Source: Apiotrichum sp. Y4204
Taxonomy: Eukaryota > Basidiomycota > Tremellomycetes > Trichosporonales > Trichosporonaceae
DNA length: 64,000 nt
Direction of reading: 5' to 3'
Assembly: GCA_025531455.1 (NCBI GenBank)
Contig: JAMYHL010000002.1
Coordinates: 930,001-994,000, forward strand
This document shows positions 23,192 to 34,814 of this stretch, in pieces; within the stretch, counting starts at the first letter, position 1; each line of letters opens with the position of its first letter. The translations under genes were made by a program, and so were the position numbers. The notes beneath the pieces were generated by a model. It worked only from the letters and a program-made list of their open reading frames with translations, was not told where the DNA came from and made no database searches.

Positions 23192-24736
23192 ATGAGAGCC
23201 GGTCACTATATTCCATTCATATTCATCTGGGCCACCATTTTGTGTTTTATCTCAATGGTGGATTCCAAGACGATCAATCGACTTCCGAAAGCTCATGTCT
23301 CTCTGCAGAAGAGGTCTTCGAATACTCCTCATCTTCCTCCGCCTTCTCAAATAATCCCCGACGACGAGTCGGAGTATGCTAATTACGAATACATAGTGAG
23401 GGGACGAAGGATTCTCCGAATCTGGCCCCAAGATGATCTTCCGACACTTCTTCGCGCCGATGTGCTAGGTTTGGTCGACGATCTTATGGAAAACGCCGAT
23501 GATGAAGTCGACTTGGAATCTCGCCAAACTTTCCAGCGCGTCCACAACAATGCTGAAGTAGTCGTCTTCAACAACCGCCCCGATGGCTACGAGGTTCCAA
23601 ATGGAGTTGTAGCGAGATGGGTTCTGGAGGCTCTGGCCCACCTTGGACCCGACGGCGCAGAAGATGTTCAAGCTGGACATGTGGATGAAGTCATTCGTGA
23701 AGGCGAAACTAGTGACGAGGACGTCATTGGAATCGTGATTAGGCTTCGGGTTCACGAAGACCTTCCTCCCTATGAACCCTTTGAGCCCCCTCTTCCCCCC
23801 TACTCCCCTCCCAACGAGAGCCTTTCGTACCTCCTCCCACCCCCGCCTTACACGCCATGGTGGGCCGTCAGCGAAAACGATCGCGATTCAAACGACGATA
23901 CTGGCCGGGGCGGCGAAGGCCTTCGAAAACGTACCCCACTGTCGGAGAACGACGTATCCAACCTTCAAACTCGTTCAGCACACCGTCGTACAACTGAGCA
24001 AATCAAGTCGTCAAAGCCGGGATCCGATTCTCCCCGTAGTTTCCATCCACTACAGTGCGAGGAATTGGCGCCCGGTTGGGTCGGTGTACCCATCAACCGT
24101 CTCGGCACAAGTATGGGCCTGAACCTAAGCGTTTGGGAGGACTTCGTCTATATGGGCCACGAGTTCCACGTGAACAGTACTTTGGAGGAAGCCAGTTCCT
24201 GTTCGAACGCCTCGGACTCTGTCAAATGGGATGTCATCTCCAGACTCCTGCTGAGAAAGAACACTGTAACCGCCGCCGAAATCGACGACGTTCAGCGAGT
24301 CTCTAAGGCTCACGAGGAGTGTGGATGTTATGGCTCCATTTCCAACGCTGGGACGAAACGCCACCAAAAACGTCTTACCCCGGACCGCGGTGCAGCCAAA
24401 TCGTTCGAGTCCAGACGCGATCATCCCATCTCCCGCGAGCAAGCTAGAACCCTTGTCGACAGTTACGGGAGCTATCTCCGGGCACGCCTGCCGGGAAATT
24501 GGCAATCCGTTTGTGAAGACGCCGGATGCTTATCCTGGTCTTCCAAGTTTGGCAACAATAAGCCACCCACCAAGGACGAAGCCTACTCCTACCTGTGGTA
24601 CTTTTGGAGGTACGGCAGCTGGAGCTGGTATTACTTTTGGACGCAAGGGCAGAGCTGCATTTTCCGCCACGCCATTTTTGGCCATACTAAAATGGCCGTT
24701 TGCATCAGCGACCGGCCGCGAGGCTGTAGGCAGTAA
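23192..24736 (+). CDS. Secreted precursor-like protein with dibasic cleavage sites, unknown function
   Basis: A single frame encodes 514 aa. A hydrophobic N-terminal segment (IPFIFIWATILCFISMV) looks like a signal peptide. Kex2-type dibasic sites follow at about residue 40 (LQKR), 250 (LRKR) and 385-395 (TKR, QKR), so the product may be cut into pieces. An acidic region, then a Pro/Tyr-rich stretch (LPPYEPFEPPLPPYSPP) lie in the middle. The C-terminal 90 residues are unusually rich in Trp and Tyr (YLWYFWRYGSWSWYYFW) and contain five cysteines. Base composition is less GC-rich than neighbouring genes, hinting at rapid evolution or transfer. The family is not recognised; a secreted effector, killer-type or wall protein are all possible. 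An upstream ATG at 23149 opens an overlapping frame but gives no sensible protein. Confidence 0.7.
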   Translation: MRAGHYIPFIFIWATILCFISMVDSKTINRLPKAHVSLQKRSSNTPHLPPPSQIIPDDESEYANYEYIVRGRRILRIWPQDDLPTLLRADVLGLVDDLMENADDEVDLESRQTFQRVHNNAEVVVFNNRPDGYEVPNGVVARWVLEALAHLGPDGAEDVQAGHVDEVIREGETSDEDVIGIVIRLRVHEDLPPYEPFEPPLPPYSPPNESLSYLLPPPPYTPWWAVSENDRDSNDDTGRGGEGLRKRTPLSENDVSNLQTRSAHRRTTEQIKSSKPGSDSPRSFHPLQCEELAPGWVGVPINRLGTSMGLNLSVWEDFVYMGHEFHVNSTLEEASSCSNASDSVKWDVISRLLLRKNTVTAAEIDDVQRVSKAHEECGCYGSISNAGTKRHQKRLTPDRGAAKSFESRRDHPISREQARTLVDSYGSYLRARLPGNWQSVCEDAGCLSWSSKFGNNKPPTKDEAYSYLWYFWRYGSWSWYYFWTQGQSCIFRHAIFGHTKMAVCISDRPRGCRQ

Positions 24737-27180
24737 ACGACACTTCCGTGCGGGGCAGTGGACCCCATCAACCAATCCGCCAACTGCCACATCGTACCAC
24801 GAAAGGCGCCACTTAACCGACATTCCTTTAAATCCGTACATCCGAAACCCTCAAAAAGCGAAGTAAAAAACAAAACAGAACCTCACCTTCCGTCCCCTGA
24901 CAAACCTTCGAGGTATAGCCCGTAAATTCCGTAGAAAACCTTTCGTAAGCAACACATGCATTCAGTTGCCTGTTTTCGAGCGTTGGAGGGAGGTGCGGTG
25001 GCCGGTGGGTCGGTAAAGGTGGTGGATGGAGGTCTTGGCTGACGAAAATGACATCAGCAATAACGAGGGGGCTGTCAAAGGGAGCAAAGGAAGCCAAGAC
25101 CTGCAGGGCATGCAGGGCTACTATGGCAGTATTTTAGTGCAGGGTTGCTACATTGTGATCGAGCGCTGATCACCGAGGATCGGAGGGCGCCGGCTGTGGC
25201 GTCGGTGGCGTTGGGCGTCAGGAAGTACAGGATGTACAGGAATAGCATCGAGTGTCATTGAGTAGCTCCCGAGTACATACGAGAGTGGTACGAGACGAGG
25301 TGCCATTGTGCAGGGAATGGGTTGATTATTGTGTCGGGAACAGGGAGTGCTACAGCTATTACGGATCACTTCCATCCCATCCCATCGTGCATATCAGATT
25401 TCCTTCATGATCCATGATCCTATTCGCGATTCTCTCGATCACCAGCACATGGTGTTCCTTGAATGACGATATTAAGATAATTAATGGCCCGTGAAACTCG
25501 GTACGCAATCAACAAACGCTGCAAAGCTACAACAGTTGTTGACGGAACGGGCATTTCCGGCGCCCGCTCGAGTAACATGAGCTGGACCGAGATAGTACGG
25601 TAATTGCTTATCTCGTGGATTGGAGATTAGCGGATAAGGCTTGCGGATTGTGGTGCTGCCGAGGAGTACGGAGGTGTGGTATTCGCGATCCTGCCATATG
25701 CATATGCCTCATGCCTCGATTGTAGAGTTGTCGGGCTGGCGCGGAGACTGCGGCCTTGCTGGCTCTCCCGTGATCTCCCGCCGCGATTCCACCCATCTAA
25801 CATCTCGAACACTAGCATCTCGAACGATCACTTGAGACATGTGCTGTTTCGGCGCCGCACGCGCCGCATGGTCCCCTCCGAGACACCGCCCGTGCACACG
25901 GACAAACAGGTCGTGTGAGCGGATCTAGTGGCCGAGTACCGAGTGGAGCATGGAGCCAGTGGAGTCGATGTCCCTCTACTGCGCGCTGCGCGCTGCGACT
26001 CGAAGCCGAAAGCTCCAACCAGAATCCAGAAGTCAGAAGGAACTGGCGTCCACAAGAAGCTGGGGAAGCGATCAATGCGATCAATGCTCCAGCAATCCAG
26101 CCCTAATTCTACATGCAGATCCTGCAGATCCTGCTGATCCCCGTCACTGGTCTATTGACTTCGACGCCACCAGCGCCATGGCGCAATGCCGATCCGCTGA
26201 TCTCCAATCAGATGTACAATCCCCATGCTTCTAGTTGCTTGGCGGCGTTGCGCTCCATTCCAAACAATGGCCACCACTGGCCACTGTCCGTTGTCATTAC
26301 AATGGACGACCTCGATATCAGATGGGCCGTGGACGATATCGCACGAGACAGGTGTACGAGCTTTACCAACTTCAGCAGTCTAGCAGTATAGATTGGTAAC
26401 GGCATACCCCAGAGCCCCCGGACCCCCCAAACCCAATCAAGGCTGCATGATATCATGCACCCCGGGCAGCCATGCGAGTGGCCGCGTGGCGTGTAGGGTA
26501 GCAACCCGAGCGACCGAGCGGGCAGCGGGAAATCAGCACAAGGGCACCGGGGCCGAGGTGTCGAACGCCGAGAATTGGGTCGCGGGACCCGAGGCGTGAC
26601 GTCACACTTTTACCCAGGGCTGGGAACAATGGCTCAGGCCCCAAGCCCCAAGCCCCAAGCCCCAAGCCCCAAGCCACCCTTTCCAGCCTGGAAAGAAAGG
26701 ACGAATATCGACGAGTATCATTCCACATTTCTCGTCTGGTCTTCGTCCCTCCTGTACCCTCCGTATCGGTCAGCAAAGCAAGACGAATTCAAGACAAACG
26801 AGACAAACCTTGTTCCTTGTTCGTTCCGACAGCCGTAATCGGCCGCTTCTGGCCACCCCCGTCTTGAGACAGAGAGGCCGAGGAGAGTATTAAAGGTCCC
26901 GACGACAACTCGGTGTCGGTCAGACATTTCCTCGTTTATTTCGCTCGCTAGGCATATCCAGTACCCAGTCCTCGCGACATCGGTCTTCTTCATCTCGACC
27001 ACCGAACGACACTTTAATACTACCATCGCACGACAACTTCATTCTCACACATCACATCCTCCCGCCATCGCTCGTCGCTTGCTATCGTCGTTGGCCACCA
27101 CCACCCCATATCGCCTCGCTCCCAACACCCCATCCCGGTCTCGATACCACACCTACCCAGCACACGATCCTCTCTACACG
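24737..27180. other. Intergenic DNA, no gene seen
   Basis: No frame carries a recognisable domain. It holds the 3' flank of the secreted protein gene, a 7-bp tandem repeat (26639-26673) and, toward the end, the promoter of the gene at 27181, with ATTAAAG near 26889. Confidence 0.5.
26639..26673 (+). repeat. Five tandem copies of CCCCAAG
   Basis: Five perfect 7-bp units in intergenic DNA, about 500 bp upstream of the NTF2-like gene. Confidence 0.95.
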
Positions 27181-27612
27181 ATGCTCCAGCCCCTGCGCGC
27201 AAATGACATCCGCACCGCGGCCGACCTCGCGTCCCACTACCGCCAGTACCTACGCGTGCTGAACCAGCGCACCTTTGACCTGCTGCACCTCTTCGTGGCC
27301 CGCAGCGTAAAGCACAACGAGCGCAATCTCTCGTTGAGCGGATACTCGGCCCTCATCCGCCCGGGAACAACCTTTTGCCCACTCGACATTGTCACCGACG
27401 TGTCGTCGCGCACCCTCGCTGCCCGGCTCCAGATCGAGGTCCCAATCACAAGCAATGGCCACCAGCAGAACGGCCACAGCGGCTCCCAGAGCCCCGGCAG
27501 GTCGAATAGCGTGCAGCACATCAACGAATTTGTCTTCTACCGCTTTGATGAGAACTGGCAAATCTGCCAGGTCTGGAGCATCACCGACGAGCACAAGTGC
27601 CCCAGCAAGTGA
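27181..27612 (+). CDS. NTF2/SnoaL-like domain protein
   Basis: A single exon of 143 aa starting at MLQPLRANDI. The open frame extends upstream to 27079 but without another ATG. The fold pattern fits a small alpha+beta cone protein: N-terminal helices (DLASHYRQYLRVLNQRTFDLL), then beta strands ending FVFYRFDENWQICQVWSI, typical of SnoaL-like/NTF2-like proteins. A Gly/Ser/Gln-rich insertion sits between strands. Members include polyketide cyclases, isomerases and many proteins without known substrate, so no reaction is assigned. No targeting signal was seen. Confidence 0.72.
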   Translation: MLQPLRANDIRTAADLASHYRQYLRVLNQRTFDLLHLFVARSVKHNERNLSLSGYSALIRPGTTFCPLDIVTDVSSRTLAARLQIEVPITSNGHQQNGHSGSQSPGRSNSVQHINEFVFYRFDENWQICQVWSITDEHKCPSK

Positions 27613-29415
27613 TCAGGTGAATTGCCAGCACGGCCAGACCGGCCAGACCCCTGTTCCCACGGCCACGGCCACGATACGAAACCACTAGCACGATACTTTC
27701 CGACATCATATGTAATCTAGACCATCCATCGTCCCGCGAGCACACCATTTGCCCCATCCGCCAGCCCTTCTTGTGAATAGCATGCCGCCCTCGCACGGAT
27801 CTAGGGCACCAGGCCAAGCGGCGAATCGATCATTCTCTGGCATCATTGCATCCATCTTGTATCCCATCTCATCTCCGCCAATAACGAACGCTAGACGGGC
27901 GAGACGACGTGACATTCCGCGCTCGCCATAAGCCCTGGACTAAACCTCGTAGCGCAGCGCTGCGTTCTGGATAAAGTGAGTTGTGCTATATGGATAAACT
28001 CCGCACGGGTTGTTCCCCTGCTGATCCAATACAGCCCATTGCGAATAGCGCAACAGCCCCCCGTTCCACCCCGGCAGTCCGGTATGGCAACGTTTGTTCA
28101 TCGCTGGCCCCCGCGGCTCAATCGCTCAAAGCTCCACCCAGAACGGTCATGTGGCTGTTGGGTAGTCACCTCATCGTCGCTCGCCTTCCCGCGGACGACG
28201 CACATAGACTTCTTGTAGACATGACATGAATGCCGTTTGCTGCAGCGCCTCCAAGACGGTCAAGGTCGCCGCGGCGCCGAGTCGGCAGCCAAGAACGGCG
28301 ACTAGCGTCGGTGGGCAGCCGCGGCTCTCGATGCGGCGAGCTGGCTGGACAGTGGGTGCAAAGGTATTATTGGCTGGAGAATGGACAATGGTGGATTTCT
28401 GTTTGCATTCCGTGGGTGTTGTATACATTCCGCGGGTGCATTCCGCATACCGCAAAAAAGCAAGCTCCACCAAGACGAATGTTCTCGCTGTATTGAAACG
28501 CAGTTTGGAAAGCGAGTTGTAAGGTTAAGTGTCCGTTTCCGGCCGGCCGCATGTCATCTGCCATTTTTTCTTTGTATCCTGATAATCATGTATCCTGTAT
28601 CTTGCAAGCTGAGAGATAAACTTAGGCAGTAGACCCCTCTCCCCATCCGTCTCCCTGCGGAATGCAATACGCCAGTGAGGCAGTGAGGCAGTGGAGCAGC
28701 CCACGCGCCCACCAATCCTTGCGTAGCTTACCGATGTCATACATACGCGTCCTCCAACGGGATACGGTGGGCGTCGCGCCGCCCGCACGTCACGAGTTGC
28801 TCTGGAGATCTGGAGCGCTCTGAATTGTATTGGGTCGCGGGGGTCACTGCGATCATTACACCGGATGGGAGTCGGGGGTTACGTGCGAGTTGGACGACCC
28901 GTGAGCAGGATCGGGCTTCAGACTTGCACGTGCGTGATGTCTGTTTACGCGTTCATGCGTTCACAACGCCGTCCATGGCTCTATGTATCCTTCTGGCCCC
29001 GGTGCATATGTCATAGGATCATAGGCCGACACCGCGACACCACTGCCCAGGCCGCCTTTGCCCCCACGTTGCGACGACAATGAAGTTACAAATGTCACAA
29101 TGCACGATGTCACAACACAATTTGTCGCGATGCACGATGCACGACACACGGTGCGCGGCGCACGACGCACAACGCACGACGGCATGCACAAAAATCGCTC
29201 ATCACGTACTACTGTACGGAGTTTGGCTGCGAATCATCTCTCGCCTCTTGTTCGCCTCAACTCTGATCGTCTGATCTGTGGACCTCGGTGTGGCATCTGG
29301 TGACTTTGACAAGGTTCCGGTTCATGTCAACGTGAGCCGGCTCTTCGGCACTCCGGGAATACACCCTCCGCCCACTTTACTTTGTGTCTGCGGTCAGCGC
29401 CGCCGTACCACCGCT
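27613..29415. other. Convergent intergenic region, no gene seen
   Basis: 1.8 kb between the stops of two convergent genes. No domain-bearing frame was found. A cluster of short repeated words built on GCACGA lies at about 29130-29185. Confidence 0.5.
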
Positions 29416-31458
29416 TTACCACAACTTACACAGCTGGCCCCACTTGCCCTCGTTCTGCGCAATGATCTGGAGTGCGGCGCGGTGCGAAAACCACCGCCCC
29501 ATCATAAAGTTACCGACAATCGAGAAGACCCGTGGCAGGCCCATATCGCGGCACACGCCGTGCACCTCGAGATCAGAGTCGAGTCCCCAAATCTTGCCCG
29601 CGCGCTCGGCGTACGCGCCGAGCGTGGCGCGCAGCGTGTCGTCAAAGCCCTCATACCCCGTCGCAAACACTACGAGGTCGTACTGCGCCCGCGAGCCGTC
29701 CGTAAATGTAATATACTTGTCCGCATCGAAAGAAGCAATCTCCCCCTGCTGCACGGAGATCTTGCCGTCGATGATCATCTCGGATCCCCCAGCGGTAAAG
29801 TAGTATCCTCCGGCCTTCTCGTACGCGCCTGGTGTGAGAGAGTGTCACAAGATGTTTGCCCAGCTTCTTCACTAGCTCCACTCACCGAAGAGCCATCCGG
29901 CGCCGTGCACGCCCGGGAAGGTCCGGAACCCCGCCTTCTGGAGCCCGTCGAGGATCTCCTTATCCGCCTCGGCGAGGTGCTGCACAACGCGCTGGTTGAC
30001 AAGCTTGGTGACCTGCTTGGGCATCGAGTCCGCGACGCGGTCGAGCGTCTCGAGCGAGTTGGACGCAAGCCCCTCTTCCGTAAACATGCCCCCGGCTGCC
30101 GTCAGTCACAGTCCAGAGTCCCGGACTCACTGATCAGCGGCGCGCCCTTTTCGATACTCATGATAAACGTCGGCGAGCGCTGGAGCATTGTGGTGTGCGC
30201 GCCCTTGTTTGCCAAATCGGCACTAATGTCGTGCGCAGAGGTACACGCGCCGACGACGAGCGCGCGCTTGCCGCGCCACGCGTCCCCGCCAGCGTGGGCG
30301 GACGAGTGGACGATCGTGCCCTCCCAGTTCTCCTGGCCCTTGAACGCCGGCGGCATCCGCGCCTTTCCCCCCGCGAGCCCCGTAGCGAGGATAATGTGTC
30401 CCACGGCCATCGGGCGCTCTTCAATACTCCCATCGGCTTTTGTACGCAACACCACTACGTGCCACTTTTGCGTCGCCTCGTCCCACCGCGTCCGCGCCGG
30501 ATCGAGCGTGCTCTTCAGCCACACGTTGCACTCGAGCGCCTCGGCGTACCCCTCCAGCCAGTTTGCGAGCTGCCCCGCGGGCATGTACATTGGCCACGTC
30601 GGCGGGAAGGGGAGGAACGGCATGTGGTCCGTGTGTACCGGGTCGTGGAGCGAGAGCGAGCTGTGTGTGAGTGGGGGAAAGGGATGGGGGTTCTGCGCTC
30701 ATCCTCATAGCTTGGCTTTCTTTACTCACGCATAGCGCTTCCGCCAGTTATCCCCGATACGCTCAAACCTGTCAATGTTGAGAGACGTGACCCCGAAAGA
30801 GCGCAGCACAGCCGAGCACGCAAGGCCATTATGCCCCGCGCCGACGATGAGCACCTGTGGATCCTGGCTTGCAAACTCGCGCTCCCGCGCCCGTCGCACA
30901 TCATACGGCTCGACGAGGTTCTGCTCCCCGAACGGCCGCCGCGCACCGATCTTCTGCGGATAGCCCCGGATCTCCTCGAGAAGCGTGTACACAGTGTACG
31001 CCTCCCACCTGTCTGCAGCCTCGGAGAACACGAGACGCGCAATCCCCGATCCGAGCCCGAGCGCCGTCTCAAAGCTGAAATGCACCCTGATCCAGGATAC
31101 GTCTGGGAACGGCGACTCGAGCGCCGGGGCCGGAGAGGCGAGCTTGAACCCCCGCGCCTGCGTCGAGGGGAACGTGTCCTGCCGTCAGAGAGAAACGACA
31201 AGGTATAATACTCACGTTGCCAGCGGTCGCGATGCGCGCGGCGTTAAACGTCCGAAAGTCACGGGTGAACGCAAGCACGTCGCGCCAGTATCCTAGGGGC
31301 GCGAAGAGGGCCGCGAACGCCGCGCCGTCGCCGGCCTCGATCGCGGTGCCGAGGGCAGCGACTAACGCCGCGCCGACGGCGGCCGCGTCCGCCGCTGCCA
31401 CAGGCGGGTTGTACCCGTTGTTGTGGGTCGGGAGCTCGTCTGGAGTGGAAGCTGTCAT
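29416..31458 (-). CDS. Flavin-containing monooxygenase with N-terminal NTF2-like region
   Basis: Exons 31458-31216, 31178-30730, 30660-30131, 30095-29886 and 29828-29416 give 614 aa. An N-terminal region of about 150 residues resembles an NTF2-like fold. The FAD motif VLIVGAGHNGLACSAVL follows near 195, the conserved DPVHTDHMPFLPFPPTWP segment near 235, an FKGQENWEG..H segment recalling the FMO/BVMO fingerprint, and the NADPH motif ALVVGACTSAHDISADL near 360. Near the C-terminus LVVFATGYEG is the usual FMO ATG-like motif. Such enzymes oxygenate soft nucleophiles or ketones with NADPH and O2; the substrate cannot be read here. Each splice junction restores continuous family sequence. A TATATA box lies about 60 bp upstream. 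Confidence 0.88.
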
Positions 31459-32443
31459 TGTGCTCTTGGTGTGTAGTTGTGCAGCTCAGATCGCATGCTC
31501 CTACAGGCCATATGCATATATAGCTGCCCACCCCCCCACAACCCCAGTCCATCTCCATGGTTCCCACTATCTCGGCAAACAACGCATGCCGGGATACCCG
31601 GCCCGGAGCCGGAGATGCCCGCGAAGAGGTCACGGGACCACTGGGAGGGTTCCGATTCACACGCATGCAGTGTGGGACAGTGGACGGCGGTGCATCGAGG
31701 AGCGAGGCGAAGTGGGAGGAGATTGGAGGGCAACGTCGTACTCGATGGATGAAGATGGTGTGGGGACTTGGCAGGGTGGGGGGGTTGATGTTGCCGACGA
31801 CTATGGGGCATCAACATTGAAAGCACGCCGACATCGAGACTGCGATAGTATGTACATCCAGCGAGGACTCCCGCAGGTGTCTGGAGTAGTCACTGACGAA
31901 GCTGACATTCACCACGATCCGTAATCTCGCTGTACTCAGAGACGAATCCAAGCAGTATCAAGCTGGCAATACTTGATCTGACCATCAACGCAGAGATCCC
32001 GTTTCATGCCCTCCTAGATGTCGAGATCTGTGGCCAAGACCAAGCCTGCTCTACCGTCTTGTGTGCCGAGATCTGGGACACCGTGGGACCAAGAACACTG
32101 ATTCCGAGCACTGGCGACGGCGAGCGAACGACTGACACTCTGAGATCTTGGCATACTGGTAGATGTCCAGTGTCGAGGACGCCCATCCTTGAAGCGACCA
32201 CAAACCACACCAGTCCAAGACAACGATCCCACAATTCCCATGCCCCTGCTCGTCGCTCCACCGTCCGTCCGGGCTCCACAGTCCCTTCATCCGTGCATGC
32301 TCATATGTCGTACTGTGTGCCTTCTTTCGGCCTTTCTCATCTCGCGATGTTATACCTCGTTTCTCGAATTGACATTCTCGTTTCGGGCTTCTGAACACAA
32401 TCCTACTGTTAGCGCCACCCCAATTCCCCTCTCACCCATACCG
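31459..32443. other. Monooxygenase promoter and 3' flank of a small gene
   Basis: It holds the TATA box of the monooxygenase gene and otherwise no recognisable feature. Confidence 0.5.
31517..31522 (-). promoter_or_regulatory. TATA box of the monooxygenase gene
   Basis: TATATA, 59-64 bp upstream of the ATG at 31458. Confidence 0.6.
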
Positions 32444-32717
32444 CTACATCTGCTTGGGCCGCATAAGATCCTCTTGGCGGTGCTCCTTGTCGCCGTGGAA
32501 GCTCTCGGCATGCATGCCATAGTACGACGAGCTCTCCTTTCCGGGCCGCATGTCGGGGTCGTCGAGAAAGTCGATGCCGAGGTTGCTCATGCGGCGCGGG
32601 CGCGCGGCCATCGCTGCCGCTGCCATCGCTACGCCTGCCTCGTGCGAGTGCGAGGGCGAGGTGCTCTCTGGGAGTTAGTTGGAGTAGAGAGGGGGACGTA
32701 CCCTGTGGGCGGTCCAT
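32444..32717 (-). CDS. Two-exon small protein of unknown function
   Basis: Exons 32717-32702 (16 nt) and 32667-32444 join across a 34-nt intron with GTACGT donor and a CTAAC branch site six bases before CAG, giving 79 aa starting MDRPQESTSPSHSHEAG. The body is basic, then acidic (MSNLGIDFLDDPDMRPGKES) and ends MRPKQM. There is no signal peptide or membrane segment. The start ATG has good context (ACCCATGG) and a TATTTAA lies about 80 bp upstream. The frame upstream of the ATG stays open (QNPFKTP) behind an acceptor-like CTACTACAG, so an extra 5' exon is possible. Family unknown. Confidence 0.5.
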
Positions 32718-32795
32718 GGGTGTCTTGAATGGGTTCTGTAGTAGGTAAAGATGAGAAGTGTCTGAGGGATGGCGGCCATGTCGCCCGGGTGGCTC

Positions 32796-32802
32796 TTAAA
32801 TA
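32796..32802 (-). promoter_or_regulatory. Possible TATA-like box of the small two-exon gene
   Basis: TATTTAA on the minus strand about 80 bp upstream of the ATG at 32717. Confidence 0.35.
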
Positions 32803-32950
32803 CAATCGAGGTCACATGCCGCATAGCCTGATGTCACGAGATCGAGACGATGCGGTGGCGACTGCAATGGGTCATCTGCCACAATTCGCTGCGCTGCGCT
32901 TGGAGCTTGATATTTCGATATGGTTGAGTCCAGAAAGAACAGGGGGGGAC

Positions 32951-33012
32951 GGGATAGAGATCGGACGGGATAGAGATCGGACGGGATAGAGATCGGACGG
33001 GATAGAGATCAG
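32951..33012 (+). repeat. 16-bp tandem repeat, just under four copies
   Basis: Three perfect units of GGGATAGAGATCGGAC (32951-32998) are followed by a 14-bp partial copy whose end differs (GATCAG). It lies in the divergent promoter region. Confidence 0.95.
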
Positions 33013-33668
33013 TAGTATTGCGGTCATACGTCTTGTGGTGTGTGTGGCTCGGCGTCCGTCGTCTGTCGCCTGCGGCATGTGGCCGCGGCCACCACACTTT
33101 GACAACCCGATCAGATTGGCAGTCGCGTTGGACTCGCAGGGGCAATGTCTTTGGTACCATCGTACTCGTGTAAAAAAGGACGCGATCAAGAACGCAAGAA
33201 ATCGTCCAGAAACGAAGGGGCAGGGGGCGCGGTATCGTATCTTATCTCGTCGCTCGCCATTAGACCAGGGACTCTGCCCACTCCACGCCCCCAGGATGCA
33301 ACCACATTGTTCAGCAGTCACACACACCATGTTCTTCCTCGACCAGTCCTGTTCTTTCTCTCCAAGTCGGATATTTCTGCGGATTCTCCAGCGTTCCGAT
33401 ACTCCGTCCCGGCTCTTGATGCTGAATGCTCAAGAAGGATTGTAAAGCAGTTTTGAAATGCGGACTAGAAACAACTTGACACAATCTGGACAACCTCCAC
33501 TCTTCTTGCATCTTGCTTGACCAGAAAAAATAGTTCCGCTCGGCCGAAAGTCGTTCGTCATTCTCGACAGAACAACCCAGGATCCAACACAAAGACCGAG
33601 GTCCGAGTGGGAAAACCAGTGGCGAGAAACAACAACTAGTCTTTCCACCCTCTCTCACTCCAATCACC

Positions 33669-34814
33669 ATGGCATCTCCGCTGCAGACGTACCTCCAGCG
33701 CTCGCTCGGCCTGCTGCGCCGGAACACCGCAAAGGGTGTGTATTCCCCCCGGAAGCCCAAGCTCACATCAGTGGTCAGGATGGACTCGATCGCGCCGTCC
33801 ACCGCCCCGCTCACAGTCTTCAATTTCGACAGTGCGCGCGCCCCCGTCGACGGGGTCTCCACTTTCGCGACGGGGTGCGACGCGGACATTGGCGGTCTGT
33901 CAACCTGCGCACTGACCGCCGTTCCCTCCGACGCGGCATCTGACCCCGACGCCCGCGAAACCCACGCCGCGTTGCACGGAACCCTCTCTCTCCGCGTACC
34001 GCCGCAGTACGCGGGGCGGATTCGCACGGGATACGCCGCGTTCCGCAACCGCTCGAGGCCGACACTCTTTGGTGAGGAGACGTGGGACCTCGAGCTCTAC
34101 TCCCACCTCCGTGTAAAGGTCGCGTATCGCGGCTTTGAGCAGTGGCGCACCCGATGGGTCATGAATCTCCAGACGGACGGACCAGTGCGGTGAGTATGAG
34201 TAAACTGGATAGGCTGGAGTCTGGGTGTGTACGACCCGTAACCCAGCAGCGATGGCTTTCAATCTTGCCTTACATATCTGACCCCCAGCTCGGATCTCTT
34301 CCAGCACCGCCTCGACCTCCCGCCATCAGCGCACTCGACCTCCTCCCCCGCCCCCCTGGATCCACTACACGCAACCGGCCTGCAGTTCGTGACGCTGCAC
34401 CTCCCCCTCTCCGCGTTTGTCCTCACAAACTCGGGCCAGACATCCGCAAAGCAGGTCGACATGATGCGCCACCGGGTACGGACCGTCGGCTTCGCGCTCC
34501 TCGGCGGGGGGCGGGACGACGCGACGGCCTCGTCGACCCCTGAGGCGATTGCCGCTGCTGAGCGGGGCAAGCGGCTCGCGGCGGGCGGATTCGGCTCGAT
34601 GGGCGCAGACGAGGAACCGGACGCCGAGCTCGAGGAACTCCTCGCGTCGGATCGGCCGGCGGGACAGCGCACGCCCGGCCCAGGCGGATACCACCGTGTC
34701 GGCGAGAACACACCGGTCGTCCCGCCCTCGATGGACGGCGCGATGGAGGGATACTATGAGCTCTGTGTGCAGAGCGTCGAGGCGGTCAACTATGATTCGG
34801 AGAGCATGGATTAG
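33669..34814 (+). CDS. CIA30: Complex I intermediate-associated protein 30 (NDUFAF1 family)
   Basis: Exons 33669-34189 and 34289-34814 give 348 aa. The N-terminus (MASPLQTYLQRSLGLLRRN) is a plausible mitochondrial presequence. The CIA30 pattern follows: FNFDSA near 50, a glycine- and serine-bearing strand, a GYAAFRN segment, WDLELYSHLRVKV, WVMNLQTDGPV at the splice junction, LHLPLSAFVLTNSGQ, and a closing GYYELCVQSVEAVN strand. The family helps assemble mitochondrial NADH:ubiquinone oxidoreductase. An insertion of roughly 70 residues (34522-34735), rich in Ala, Gly, Glu and Pro, interrupts the domain before its last strand. It converges on the scaffold gene. Confidence 0.86.

Larger units (their letters stand above)
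32718..33668. other. Divergent promoter region with a 16-bp tandem repeat
   Basis: It lies between the small minus-strand gene and CIA30 on the plus strand. It contains TATTTAA at 32796-32802 (minus) and the repeat at 32951. No gene was seen. Confidence 0.55.

Noticed and set aside
27079..27180. N-terminal extension of the NTF2-like protein
   Set aside because: The frame is open, but its first codon is TTG; the first ATG is at 27181.
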